DNA from: Cetobacterium sp050033475
Lineage (GTDB): Bacteria > Fusobacteriota > Fusobacteriia > Fusobacteriales > Fusobacteriaceae
Length of the DNA: 64,000 nucleotides
NCBI RefSeq assembly: GCF_050033475.1
Contig: NZ_CP188323.1
Location: forward strand, 1 to 64,000
Direction of reading: 5' to 3'
Made by a program: the position numbers and the translations under genes. The notes under the pieces were generated by a model that saw only the letters and a list, made by a program, of their open reading frames with translations, was not told the origin of the DNA and ran no database searches. Below are positions 7,813 through 15,704 of the stretch, piece after piece (position 1 is the first letter of the stretch; each line of letters opens with the position of its first letter).

Positions 7813-9369
7813 ATGAAAGAATTAAGTCCATTTGAATTAAAAGATCAACTTATTAAATTGGCAGATGAAGCTTTCAAAGGGGAAGTTTTAAATGCAGGAA
7901 GAGGAAATCCAAACTTTTTAGCAACTTTACCTCGTAAAATATTTAATTTAATTGGTAAATTTGCAATTGAAGAATCTGAAGTATCCTATTCTTATCTTCA
8001 AAGTCATATAGGAGGATTTCCAAAACAAGATGGAATCTATACACGATTTTTAATTTTTTTAAGAAAAGAAAATCCTTCACCTGAGATTGATGGAATTTTA
8101 ACTTATTTATCCTATATCGAAGATCAATTGGGATTGAATGCAGAGGAAGTTCTAATGGAATTTGTAAATGCTTACCTTGGAAGTCATTATCCAACTCCAC
8201 CTAGAATGCTTTCTAATACAGAAATTATAGTTAAAAAATATTTACTAAGAGAAATGTGTCAAAATAAATTAGATGGTCCCTTTGATGTTTTTGCCACAGA
8301 AGGTGGAACAGCGGCCATGTTCTATATTTTCAATTCTCTACATACTAATAAATTAATTAAACCTAAGGATAAAATAGCCATTGTAACTCCTATTTTTACT
8401 CCTTATTTAGAAATTCCAAAACTATGTGAATATGATTTAGATATTGTAGAATTACAACTTGATCCTAAATCTGACTGGCAGCTACCAGCCTGTGAATTGG
8501 AAAAATTAAAAGATCCAAGTATCAAACTTTTATGTCTTGTAAATCCAAGCAATCCACCTTCTACAAAATTAAGCACAGAAACTCTTTTGAATTTGAAAAA
8601 AATAGTGGATGAGGATAGACCGGATTTAATGATAATAACAGATGATGTCTATGGAACCTTTGGAGATAATTTCATTTCTTGCTTTGGAACTATTCCTAAA
8701 AATACACTTTTAGTTTATTCATTCTCTAAATATTTTGGAGCTACCGGTTGGAGATTAGGAACTATTTCAGTTGCTCAAGATAATATTTTTGATGAATTAT
8801 TGAAAAAAGCTAACAATGATTGTGTAAATAATAGATATACAATTATAACTCCTAGTCCTAAGGATTTAAAATTTATTGATAGAATTGTTGCAGATAGTAG
8901 AGCCGTTGGATTAAACCATACAGCTGGAATCTCAACTCCACAACAATTACAAATGGCTTTATTTGCTCTTAACTCTCTAGTAGATTTAAATTCAAATTAT
9001 AAAAATTCATGCAAACATTTAATTAGAAATAGATGTAAACTTTTATATTCATCTCTAGGTCTTAATTTAGCTGATGATGAAAATATTGTAAATTACTATA
9101 CACTTATAAATGTTGCAGACATTGCTGAGGAACTTTTCGATAAGGAATTTGCTCAGTGGTTTAGAGATAACAATAAAATAAATGATTTTCTATTTGCTTT
9201 AGCAAAGGAAACTGGCGTTGTTCTAATGCCTGGAAAAGGTTTTGGAGATACTCATCCAACCCTAAGAGTTTCTCTAGCAAACTTAAAAGAATATCAATAT
9301 GAAGCCATTGGTAAAAAAACAAAACAAATTTTAAAGGAATTTTATTCTCAATATAAAAATATAAAATAA
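7813..9369 (+). CDS. aspD: Aspartate 4-decarboxylase / aspartate aminotransferase
   Basis: 518 aa PLP fold-type I enzyme, longer than ordinary aminotransferases and the right size for AspD. The Schiff-base lysine is in SFSKYFGATGWRLG (about K306), and NPSNPPS and TDDVYGTF blocks match the cofactor site. It converts L-aspartate to L-alanine and CO2, using a proton. With AspT it forms a proton-motive metabolic cycle: aspartate in, proton consumed, alanine out. Ribosome site TAGGAGG. A bidirectional-looking terminator ends the operon. Very likely co-transcribed with aspT. Confidence 0.95.
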   Translation: MKELSPFELKDQLIKLADEAFKGEVLNAGRGNPNFLATLPRKIFNLIGKFAIEESEVSYSYLQSHIGGFPKQDGIYTRFLIFLRKENPSPEIDGILTYLSYIEDQLGLNAEEVLMEFVNAYLGSHYPTPPRMLSNTEIIVKKYLLREMCQNKLDGPFDVFATEGGTAAMFYIFNSLHTNKLIKPKDKIAIVTPIFTPYLEIPKLCEYDLDIVELQLDPKSDWQLPACELEKLKDPSIKLLCLVNPSNPPSTKLSTETLLNLKKIVDEDRPDLMIITDDVYGTFGDNFISCFGTIPKNTLLVYSFSKYFGATGWRLGTISVAQDNIFDELLKKANNDCVNNRYTIITPSPKDLKFIDRIVADSRAVGLNHTAGISTPQQLQMALFALNSLVDLNSNYKNSCKHLIRNRCKLLYSSLGLNLADDENIVNYYTLINVADIAEELFDKEFAQWFRDNNKINDFLFALAKETGVVLMPGKGFGDTHPTLRVSLANLKEYQYEAIGKKTKQILKEFYSQYKNIK

Positions 9370-9382
9370 TTTTGTAAAATAA

Positions 9383-9421
9383 GTGGACTGACCTAAAATA
9401 TTTTTTAAGTCAGTCCTTTTT
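9383..9421 (+). terminator. Terminator of the aspT-aspD operon
   Basis: GGACTGAC (9385-9392) pairs with GTCAGTCC (9409-9416), then a T run. It lies between convergent genes. Confidence 0.75.
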
Positions 9422-9428
9422 ATATTTA

Positions 9429-9908
9429 TTAATCTAAATCTAAAAATAAAGTTTTATTTAAAGTTTTAAAACCTTTATGTTCATAAAAATCCATAGCCCT
9501 TTCGTTAAAATTAAAAACAGTCAATTGAACTCTATTTATCTCTTTTTCCTTGGCCCAATCGGTAACTTCCTTCAATAGAGCTGAACCAATATGCTCAGAT
9601 TGATATTCTTTTTTTACAGCTATAATATCTAATTGCACCCATTTCATTGGTTTATAAAGAGGGAATTTTGAAGATTCCTTAATACAACATTCTGCCATTC
9701 CAATTATTTCAGAATTTTTTTCCGCCACAATCAAAGCTCTTTCAGGATTATCAATGATTGCCTTTATATAAGGTTCTGGTCTCCCACGAAAATTTGGAGT
9801 TATAAAAATTTCAGGATGATTTTCTAAATGTAAATTATCTAACTCCTCATAAAGATCTATCAATTTATCACAATCTGAAAGTTTTCCCTCTCTAAAAATT
9901 ATTCCCAT
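9429..9908 (-). CDS. GNAT family N-acetyltransferase
   Basis: 159 aa. The acetyl-CoA binding loop appears as VKKEYQSEHIGSALLKEV (about residues 98-115), a slightly degenerate Q/RxxGxG/A motif with H in place of the first small residue, followed by the C-terminal YEHKGF element at about 140. Members acetylate amines, proteins or antibiotics; the acceptor cannot be told here. Single gene, ribosome site GGAGGG 6 bases upstream of ATG, convergent with aspD. Confidence 0.8.
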   Translation of the reverse strand: MGIIFREGKLSDCDKLIDLYEELDNLHLENHPEIFITPNFRGRPEPYIKAIIDNPERALIVAEKNSEIIGMAECCIKESSKFPLYKPMKWVQLDIIAVKKEYQSEHIGSALLKEVTDWAKEKEINRVQLTVFNFNERAMDFYEHKGFKTLNKTLFLDLD

Positions 9909-10092
9909 ACCATCCCTCCTATGAAAATTTATTCTTATAATTATACTTTATTTTTCATCCATTAGTAACCTTTTTTTCCCTAAGGGAATAAAAAGTGCCT
10001 TATTGACTTTTAATTTTTAAATAAATATAATAGCAACATCCATTACAGTAAAAAATACTTTAATAATAGAAATTATCCCAAGGAGGAAATTT

Positions 10093-10815
10093 ATGAAAAA
10101 ATTAGTTGTAATTACAGGGGCTAGTTCTGGATTCGGAAAGGAATTAGCAAAACAATTTAGTCAGGATGGTTATCCTTTGCTTCTTCTAGCTAGAAGAGTT
10201 GAACTTTTAGAAGAAATGAATCTACCAAATACAATCTGTAAAAAAGTAGATGTTACAAATAAATTAGAATTTGAAAATGCTGTGAGATTTGCCGAGGAAA
10301 AATATGGTAAAACAGATTTAATTATTAATAATGCTGGAGTAATGCTTCTTGGGAATATTGAAAATCAAAATCCTCAAGAATGGCAACAGATGCTTGATGT
10401 AAATCTTATGGGAGTAATGAATGGAATGCAAATTGTTATGGGCGATATGAAGGAAAGAGAAGGAGGAACCATTATCAATATCGCATCCATAGCAGGAGTA
10501 AAGCCCTTTGGAAATCATGGAGCCTATTGTGCATCAAAATATGGAGTGGTAGGTCTTTCTGAAGTTGCTCGTATGGAACTTGCTCCATATAATGTTAGAG
10601 TTATGAGAATTTGTCCTGGAGCTGTTGATACAGAACTTTTAAGCCATACAACCAGTGACAATATAAAGGAAGATTATTTAAAATGGAAAAGTGCAACTGG
10701 AGTGGGAGCAATTACTCCTGGAGATGTTGCTAGAACTATTAAATTTGCCTATGAACTTCCTCAAGGAGTTAATCTTAGAGAGATACAAATAGCTGATACT
10801 AAACAGGATGCCTAA
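10093..10815 (+). CDS. Short-chain dehydrogenase/reductase (SDR)
   Basis: 240 aa classical SDR. Rossmann motif TGASSGFG (residues 8-15), NNAG at the end of beta-4, catalytic Ser in NIASIAGV and Tyr-Lys in YCASK. The arginines after beta-2 (ARRVE) favour NADP(H). It is close to the YdfG/YkvO-type oxidoreductases acting on hydroxy acids or aldehydes; the substrate is not decided by sequence. It is convergent with an HxlR regulator and shares a terminator with it. Ribosome site AAGGAGG. Confidence 0.88.
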   Translation: MKKLVVITGASSGFGKELAKQFSQDGYPLLLLARRVELLEEMNLPNTICKKVDVTNKLEFENAVRFAEEKYGKTDLIINNAGVMLLGNIENQNPQEWQQMLDVNLMGVMNGMQIVMGDMKEREGGTIINIASIAGVKPFGNHGAYCASKYGVVGLSEVARMELAPYNVRVMRICPGAVDTELLSHTTSDNIKEDYLKWKSATGVGAITPGDVARTIKFAYELPQGVNLREIQIADTKQDA

Positions 10816-10817
10816 TG

Positions 10818-10852
10818 AAAAAACCCGTTCTATAACTAGAGCGGGTTTAATT
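10818..10852. terminator. Bidirectional terminator between SDR and HxlR genes
   Basis: AAACCCGTTCT (10821-10831) pairs with AGAGCGGGTTT (10838-10848). A and T runs flank it, so it can serve both convergent genes; it overlaps the stop of the minus-strand gene. Confidence 0.75.
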
Positions 10853-11197
10853 ATTACATTGGGGATTTATAATTTCGAAACGACCATTATTATTTTTTTC
10901 TCCCCATTCACACATAAGATCTAAAATTGGAAATAAAGTTTTTCCCTTTTCAGTTATGGAATACTCAACTCTTGGAGGTATTTCACTGAAGGCCTCCCGT
11001 AAAATTAATCCATCACTTTCTAATTCTCTTAACTGATTGGTAAGGGTCTTTTGAGATATTTGATTGACTTGTCCCATTAAATCCTTAAATCTTTTAGGAC
11101 CTTCCTCAATTAAAATATATAAAATAAGAGGTTTACATTTTCCCCCTATCATTTTCAATGTTATTTCTATTTCAGAATTAACTAATATTTTATTCAT
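10847..11197 (-). CDS. HxlR-family winged-helix regulator
   Basis: 116 aa from ATG at 11197, which has AAGGAG 8 bases upstream; the open frame extends to 11269 but without ribosome site support. The HxlR core is clear: MIGGKCKPLILYILIEEGPKRF (the WxxLIL-type first helix, here with C in place of W), QISQKTLTNQLRELESDGLI as recognition helix, and the wing IPPRVEYSITEKG. Such regulators respond to aldehydes, quinones or redox stress and often control a neighbouring oxidoreductase. A palindrome upstream of the start (11262-11278) may be its operator. Confidence 0.88.
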   Translation of the reverse strand: MNKILVNSEIEITLKMIGGKCKPLILYILIEEGPKRFKDLMGQVNQISQKTLTNQLRELESDGLILREAFSEIPPRVEYSITEKGKTLFPILDLMCEWGEKNNNGRFEIINPQCNN

Positions 11198-11261
11198 TAC
11201 TATTCTCCTTTTGCCAAGAAAAAATTTTCTTTCAAGGTATATAGTAAAAGCTAACAAGAAA

Positions 11262-11278
11262 AATGTCAAGTTGACATT
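11262..11278. promoter_or_regulatory. Palindrome between hxlR-type gene and alaX
   Basis: AATGTCAA-G-TTGACATT is a perfect 8-bp inverted repeat around one base. It sits 65 bases upstream of the regulator start and 52 bases upstream of the divergent alaX-type gene, a natural place for an autoregulatory operator. Confidence 0.4.
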
Positions 11279-11329
11279 AGGAGTATCTCAAAGTAAACTT
11301 TAGTATTATTACTTTAGGAGGTATCTTTT

Positions 11330-12076
11330 GTGAAAACTGAAAAGTTATATTATAAGAATCCACTTCAAACATCCTGTGAAGCTGTAGTTATTGAAAAACA
11401 TCCCCAAGGATTAATTTTCGATAAAACTATAGCTTATCCCGAAGGTGGAGGTCAAGTGGGAGATGTAGGTTTTTTAACTAGAACCTCAGATAATTTTCAG
11501 ATTCCATTTTTCAACACTACTAAAATAAAAGGGAGAAATATTTTTTTAGAAGATTTTCCAAGTATAAAAGTTGAAAATTTAATTATTCATCATATTGATG
11601 AAAGTTTTCTCGAAAAAATTGAAGAAGGAGATATTTTTATTTTAGAAATTAATAAAAAAAATCGTAGTCAAAATACCCTTCATCATTCGGCTCTTCATCT
11701 GGCTTTAATGGCTCTTGAAGATATAAAACCAGGTATCGACCAAAGAATTGTTGGTGCAAAAATTACTGATAAATATGGAAGATTGGATTTTGCTATAGAC
11801 TATAAATTTTCTCCTGAACTTTTAAAAACTCTTGAAGATACCTGCAATAAATATATTGAAGAAAATATTCCTGTGGAAATTTATTCTCATCCTAAGGAAC
11901 CTGAAGCTCTTTATTGGAAATGTAAAAATTATTCTGTTCCCTGTGGTGGAACCCATTGTGAATCTACTGGAAATATTGGAGTAGTGAAAATTAAAAGAAA
12001 AAGTATTGGGAAAAATTCTGAAAGATTAATTGTAGAAGTTCCTGAAAATAACAATTTTTTAAATTATTATAAATAA
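11330..12076 (+). CDS. Alanyl-tRNA editing protein (AlaX-type)
   Basis: 248 aa, start GTG with AGGAGG 9 bases upstream. It is the stand-alone version of the AlaRS editing domain: YPEGGGQVGD (residues 37-46), zinc/catalytic HxxxH at H119-H123 (HHSALH) and CxxxH at C205-H209 (CGGTHC). It hydrolyses Ser- or Gly-mischarged tRNA-Ala in the cytosol. The length, with an N-terminal beta-barrel-like region, fits AlaX-M/II. It is divergent from the HxlR gene and not clearly in an operon with the next gene. Confidence 0.9.
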   Translation: MKTEKLYYKNPLQTSCEAVVIEKHPQGLIFDKTIAYPEGGGQVGDVGFLTRTSDNFQIPFFNTTKIKGRNIFLEDFPSIKVENLIIHHIDESFLEKIEEGDIFILEINKKNRSQNTLHHSALHLALMALEDIKPGIDQRIVGAKITDKYGRLDFAIDYKFSPELLKTLEDTCNKYIEENIPVEIYSHPKEPEALYWKCKNYSVPCGGTHCESTGNIGVVKIKRKSIGKNSERLIVEVPENNNFLNYYK

Positions 12077-12147
12077 AATGTATACAAAAAGGATTTTCCT
12101 TTCCATTATGTATATGACCTATATCAATAGTTGGGAGAGGTGATTTA

Positions 12148-12330
12148 TTGAAGGATTATGCAGGAAATAAATTGAAAGCTATGAGATGGAATCCCATTGT
12201 TTCTTTTAGAATGCCAAAGGATTTCTATGCAGAATTTGAAAATTACTGTGAGGAAAATTACTTTAAAAAAAGTGAAATTGTTTTAAAAGCTCTTGATGAA
12301 TATTTTAAAAATTTAAAAAGAAATAGATAA
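12148..12330 (+). CDS. Small ribbon-helix-helix protein
   Basis: 60 aa, start TTG preceded by GGGAGAGGTG. After a short basic N-terminus it has NPIVSFRMPKDFYAEF (strand and first helix) and KKSEIVLKALDEYF (second helix), the ribbon-helix-helix pattern of CopG/Arc-type DNA-binding proteins. Such proteins are antitoxins or plasmid copy/partition regulators; no toxin gene is next to it on this strand. It ends at a terminator shared with the convergent two-gene module that follows, whose expression it could influence only by inference. Confidence 0.65.
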   Translation: MKDYAGNKLKAMRWNPIVSFRMPKDFYAEFENYCEENYFKKSEIVLKALDEYFKNLKRNR

Positions 12331-12332
12331 AT

Positions 12333-12371
12333 AAAAAAAGCGGGATTAGATAAATTCAATCCTGCTTTTTT
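12333..12371. terminator. Bidirectional terminator
   Basis: AAAAAAAGCGGGATT (12333-12347) pairs with AATCCTGCTTTTTT (12358-12371). It lies between convergent genes and can work in both directions. Confidence 0.8.
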
Positions 12372-12382
12372 ACATAAAAATT

Positions 12383-13756
12383 TTATATTACCAATCCATT
12401 ATTTAAAATATTTTCTATATCCCCATCACTGGTTCTATGGATACTTTTTCCAGTTAAATTCATAGAAACTTTATTTATATTTTCATAGGAATTATCCTCC
12501 CACAAAGTATCCACCAACTCCAATCTTTCAAGAGATCTATTTTCAACCAATTCAAAAAATCTTTCTATCATTTCATCTTGATTTTTCTTTTTATTCTGAA
12601 GAGTTTTAAAAAGTTTATCCTTTTCATTATTAGCTACTCTCATTTCTCTCAAATGGATAGCTATTTCAGAATATAAATATTTTTGAATTAATTTATTTCC
12701 CAAATAATTTATAGCCACAGAGGCTCCAACACCCCCTGGAAGTCCTAAAGTTATATTACTTATAAACCCAACACTTGCCCTTAAAATAAGAGCTTCAGCT
12801 TCTTCCTCGATGGTTTCCCTAGGAACTCCCGCTGCTGCAAGAGCATAAATATTTTTTAAATCATTACCGATTGAAAGAGTAGTCATTGCCACTCCAAAGG
12901 TTTCATTGGACACTATTTTTAATTTATTTACAGTAAAATCCTTAGCTAAGGTATATCCGCTGGCCTTTGCTCCTGTTCCTACACTTTTTTCCATGGTTTT
13001 TTTCAAATCTATTTCTCTTCTTTCAAAAATATCATCAACAATATTTATTACAAGAGCGGTTCCTGCCGCATTGGCACCTGTTTTCATAGAAGCTGTAACT
13101 GTTTCTTTTATTTCTATTTTCATAGCATCTAACTTTAATTTTTTCTCTGATTTTATTAAATCTAAATCAACTCTTTCTGATTTAATAAGTTTTCCATTTT
13201 TATCTCTATACTCTATTTTCTCTGTGATGGTTTCTCTTGTATTTTCAGATATTTTTAAATTTTTATCATTTTTTATTTTTTCCCCTTGTCCCTTAGGAAC
13301 TAACTTTTCCATATCTTCATACTTTTCATCATCTTGATATTTAGCAGCTTTTTTATAATCATTGGACATTTTAGCTTGTATTTTTTTTCCTGTGGTTTTC
13401 CCATTTTCTAAAATTTCAATATCATGAGGACTTCCACTATTTCCCTTTATTCTATTCTCCTTACAACTTACTTTAGAATCTAACATAACAGCTCTAGAAT
13501 CACTACCTGCCTTTGCTGCATTTATATTATAAGAACTTGTTGCCTTATATTCTCCATTCCAACCTTTTTTCTGTTCTATATTTAGATTCTTTCTTTTTTT
13601 CAAAATTTCCCACAGAATTTCTCTTCCCCTTGCGGCTTCCTTACTAGCTTCAAAATTATTTTTAGCCATATTGGCTTCAAAAAAAGCTGCATCTCCTGTG
13701 GAGCTTTTTTCTTTTTTTTCATTATCTTTTCTTTTAAACATTTTAAATAAATTCAT
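12383..13756 (-). CDS. Unrecognised protein with D...QxK nuclease-like signature
   Basis: 457 aa, second gene of a two-gene operon. Residues 1-70 are basic and charged. Around residues 105-130 the stretch GNSGSPHDIEI followed by GKKIQAK gives D112 and Q127-x-K129, the spacing and hydrophobic setting of Mrr-like PD-(D/E)xK nucleases that use Q in place of E. Then come a segment ending KLVPKGQ (151-157), a charged helical middle and a C-terminal half with two small-residue-rich hydrophobic stretches (about 285-300 and 325-360, the latter with LPGGVGASVAINYLG) that could enter or touch a membrane. I do not recognise the full-length family. Nuclease role is inference; it could also be only a structural domain. 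Confidence 0.6.
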   Translation of the reverse strand: MNLFKMFKRKDNEKKEKSSTGDAAFFEANMAKNNFEASKEAARGREILWEILKKRKNLNIEQKKGWNGEYKATSSYNINAAKAGSDSRAVMLDSKVSCKENRIKGNSGSPHDIEILENGKTTGKKIQAKMSNDYKKAAKYQDDEKYEDMEKLVPKGQGEKIKNDKNLKISENTRETITEKIEYRDKNGKLIKSERVDLDLIKSEKKLKLDAMKIEIKETVTASMKTGANAAGTALVINIVDDIFERREIDLKKTMEKSVGTGAKASGYTLAKDFTVNKLKIVSNETFGVAMTTLSIGNDLKNIYALAAAGVPRETIEEEAEALILRASVGFISNITLGLPGGVGASVAINYLGNKLIQKYLYSEIAIHLREMRVANNEKDKLFKTLQNKKKNQDEMIERFFELVENRSLERLELVDTLWEDNSYENINKVSMNLTGKSIHRTSDGDIENILNNGLVI

Positions 13757-13780
13757 TTTTATCTCCTCTTTTTACAAAAA

Positions 13781-15133
13781 TTAATTCTCTTCAATTAATT
13801 TTTGAATTCCCTGAGGTAATTCTAATTTTGTAGCTTCTAAATTTATCATAGGAGCCTTTATTATTTCCTTAAATAATTTTAGAAAATCTACAACTTTCTT
13901 AATACTTTCCTTTGCCTCAGGACTTGTTATTTTCAGATTTCTTTCCACTAAAATTTCTAAATATGATTTTAAAGAATCTTCCATAATTTCATAGCTATTT
14001 TCTCTTTGAAAATATGAAGATATTTCAATATTTTCCTCTGAAAAATTTTCTAAAATTACAGAAATATTTTTTGAAATATTTTTATATTCCTTAGGAAGTC
14101 TTAAATATTTTTCAATATACATAAAACTTTCTCCTATGTTTTCCGATTCTTCAATAAATCTCCAAATTGTTTTCTTTCTTCTAAAACAAAAAAATTTCTT
14201 TTTATTTTTATAATTTTCATATAAATAGCTTACAAAGATATTTAATTTTTCATTTAAAATTTTTCTAAATTCTGCCTGCAAAATTATTCTATTTTCTCTA
14301 AGATTTTCTTCAATTGTACTTTCCATCGTTTCTAACTTTCTTTGATAAATAGAACTTAATCTTTTTCTCATCTCTGTAAAATTTTTAGATAATCTAATTA
14401 CTCCCTCTGCTTTACCAAGAGTGGTACTTGTTTCCATATAAATTTTATAAATCTCTTCTCTTTTATCTTGAATTTCATAAAGCTTTTCTCTAGCTTCAAT
14501 TATCTCCTCCTTAGAAGGAGCACTTCCTAAAAATCCCAAAAGACTTATTCCACCAATAATCCATCCTATTGGCCCTGCTGCTATGGACCCTATAGTTCCT
14601 AAAAATGCCCCAGCCCCCAGTAGAGAAGTTCCTACCAATCCTGTGGTGGTCAATCCCGCTATGGTTAAGGTACTCCCTAGAGCAACTCCCCCTGTGGCTG
14701 CAAGTCCTATCCCCGCAGCTAATTTTGCACTGGACATGGCTATTTTATAATTTTCTGAATATTCCTTAAAATAATCTTCAATATTTTCAGAAGTTGGTAT
14801 CTCCATATTTTTTAAAGAATAAACTATTTTTTCACACTCTGAAACGCCCATTTGAAAATCATCCAAAGCTATTTCGTGGGCTATGTTTAAATCTTTAATT
14901 TCAATTTTAGCTTTAAATTTTTCTAGCAGATCCTTACCTTTATTTATTTCTAAAAAAAGTTCTTCCTTCTGATTCACTATATTATTTTCAGGTTTCTCAC
15001 TTTCCTGAGAAATTCTTATTGTTTCATTTAAATTATTTTTTATTTTCTCTAAATATTCCTGCATATCTCTAACACAAGAATTTGTTCTACTCTCTATATC
15101 CTTCATTTCACTTCTTCTACCTAAGCCAAACAT
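13781..15133 (-). CDS. Unrecognised coiled-coil protein with a Gly/Ala membrane hairpin
   Basis: 450 aa, first gene of the operon, 24 bases upstream of the previous entry. Residues about 10-130 are charged helices likely to form coiled coil; residues 136-204 are almost free of charge and very rich in G, A, L, I and T, long enough for two or three membrane passes; residues 206-450 return to charged helices. No signal peptide. Coil-membrane hairpin-coil is the plan of pore-forming or membrane-remodelling proteins, but no GTPase or other catalytic motif is visible. Function unknown; partner of the QxK protein by context. Confidence 0.65.
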   Translation of the reverse strand: MFGLGRRSEMKDIESRTNSCVRDMQEYLEKIKNNLNETIRISQESEKPENNIVNQKEELFLEINKGKDLLEKFKAKIEIKDLNIAHEIALDDFQMGVSECEKIVYSLKNMEIPTSENIEDYFKEYSENYKIAMSSAKLAAGIGLAATGGVALGSTLTIAGLTTTGLVGTSLLGAGAFLGTIGSIAAGPIGWIIGGISLLGFLGSAPSKEEIIEAREKLYEIQDKREEIYKIYMETSTTLGKAEGVIRLSKNFTEMRKRLSSIYQRKLETMESTIEENLRENRIILQAEFRKILNEKLNIFVSYLYENYKNKKKFFCFRRKKTIWRFIEESENIGESFMYIEKYLRLPKEYKNISKNISVILENFSEENIEISSYFQRENSYEIMEDSLKSYLEILVERNLKITSPEAKESIKKVVDFLKLFKEIIKAPMINLEATKLELPQGIQKLIEEN

Positions 15134-15183
15134 AATTTTTGTCTCCCCTATAATTTATAAATTTCCATAGGATATTATACCAT

Positions 15184-15220
15184 AAAAAAAAGAGGGTAAA
15201 TCAAAGTTTATCCTCTTTCA
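15184..15220 (-). terminator. Terminator of the MORN-like/elaA operon
   Basis: On the minus strand AAAGAGGATAAA pairs with TTTACCCTCTTT and is followed by T. It separates elaA from the two-gene module. Confidence 0.75.
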
Positions 15221-15230
15221 ATTGCAAATA

Positions 15231-15692
15231 TTAAATGTGAGATTTTTTTAATTTTAAAGTCATATCCACATGGGGAATTCCATCATCTAAATATACCTCA
15301 GATATTTTTTTAAACCCAAGAGATTTATAAAAATTTTCTAAATAATGTTGAGCCCCTATGGTTATTTCTTTTCTATTTTCAGAATTAAAAAGATAGTTTA
15401 TTCCCTCTTGAACTATTTGTCTCGCTAAGCCTTTCTCTCTATATTCCTTTTTAACTAAAACTCTTCCTAAAGAACTATTTTCATAGGACACTCCAGGAGG
15501 AAGAGCTCTTATATACGCTACAACTTCCTCATTTTCATCCTCCATAAAAATATGGGTACATTGATAATCTTTTCCATCCACATCATTAAAAGCACATTCT
15601 TGTTCTACAACAAAAACCTCAGCTCTAATCTTTAAAATTTTATAAAGTTCTGTTCCTGTCAACTCTTGAAATTTTTTTATTTTAATTTTCAT
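15231..15692 (-). CDS. elaA: ElaA-type GNAT acetyltransferase
   Basis: 153 aa. The N-terminal ElaA signature is intact: RAEVFVVEQECAFNDVDGKD (residues 23-42) then CTHIFM. The acetyl-CoA site is VKKEYREKGLARQIVQEG. ElaA proteins form a distinct GNAT group of unknown acceptor. It lies 12 bases downstream of the MORN-like gene, so both are probably transcribed together from the far end; the two products have no obvious functional link. Confidence 0.88.
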   Translation of the reverse strand: MKIKIKKFQELTGTELYKILKIRAEVFVVEQECAFNDVDGKDYQCTHIFMEDENEEVVAYIRALPPGVSYENSSLGRVLVKKEYREKGLARQIVQEGINYLFNSENRKEITIGAQHYLENFYKSLGFKKISEVYLDDGIPHVDMTLKLKKSHI

Positions 15693-15704
15693 TTTTCCTC
15701 CTTA

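Noticed and set aside
12906..13337. Plus-strand open frame of 143 codons inside the QxK protein gene
   Set aside because: It is antisense to a well-supported gene, hydrophobic only because the opposite strand is Lys/Glu/Asp-rich, and has no ribosome site.
12148..15133. Toxin-antitoxin call with the ribbon-helix-helix protein as antitoxin of the two-gene module
   Set aside because: The genes are convergent with a bidirectional terminator between them, not the usual co-transcribed arrangement.
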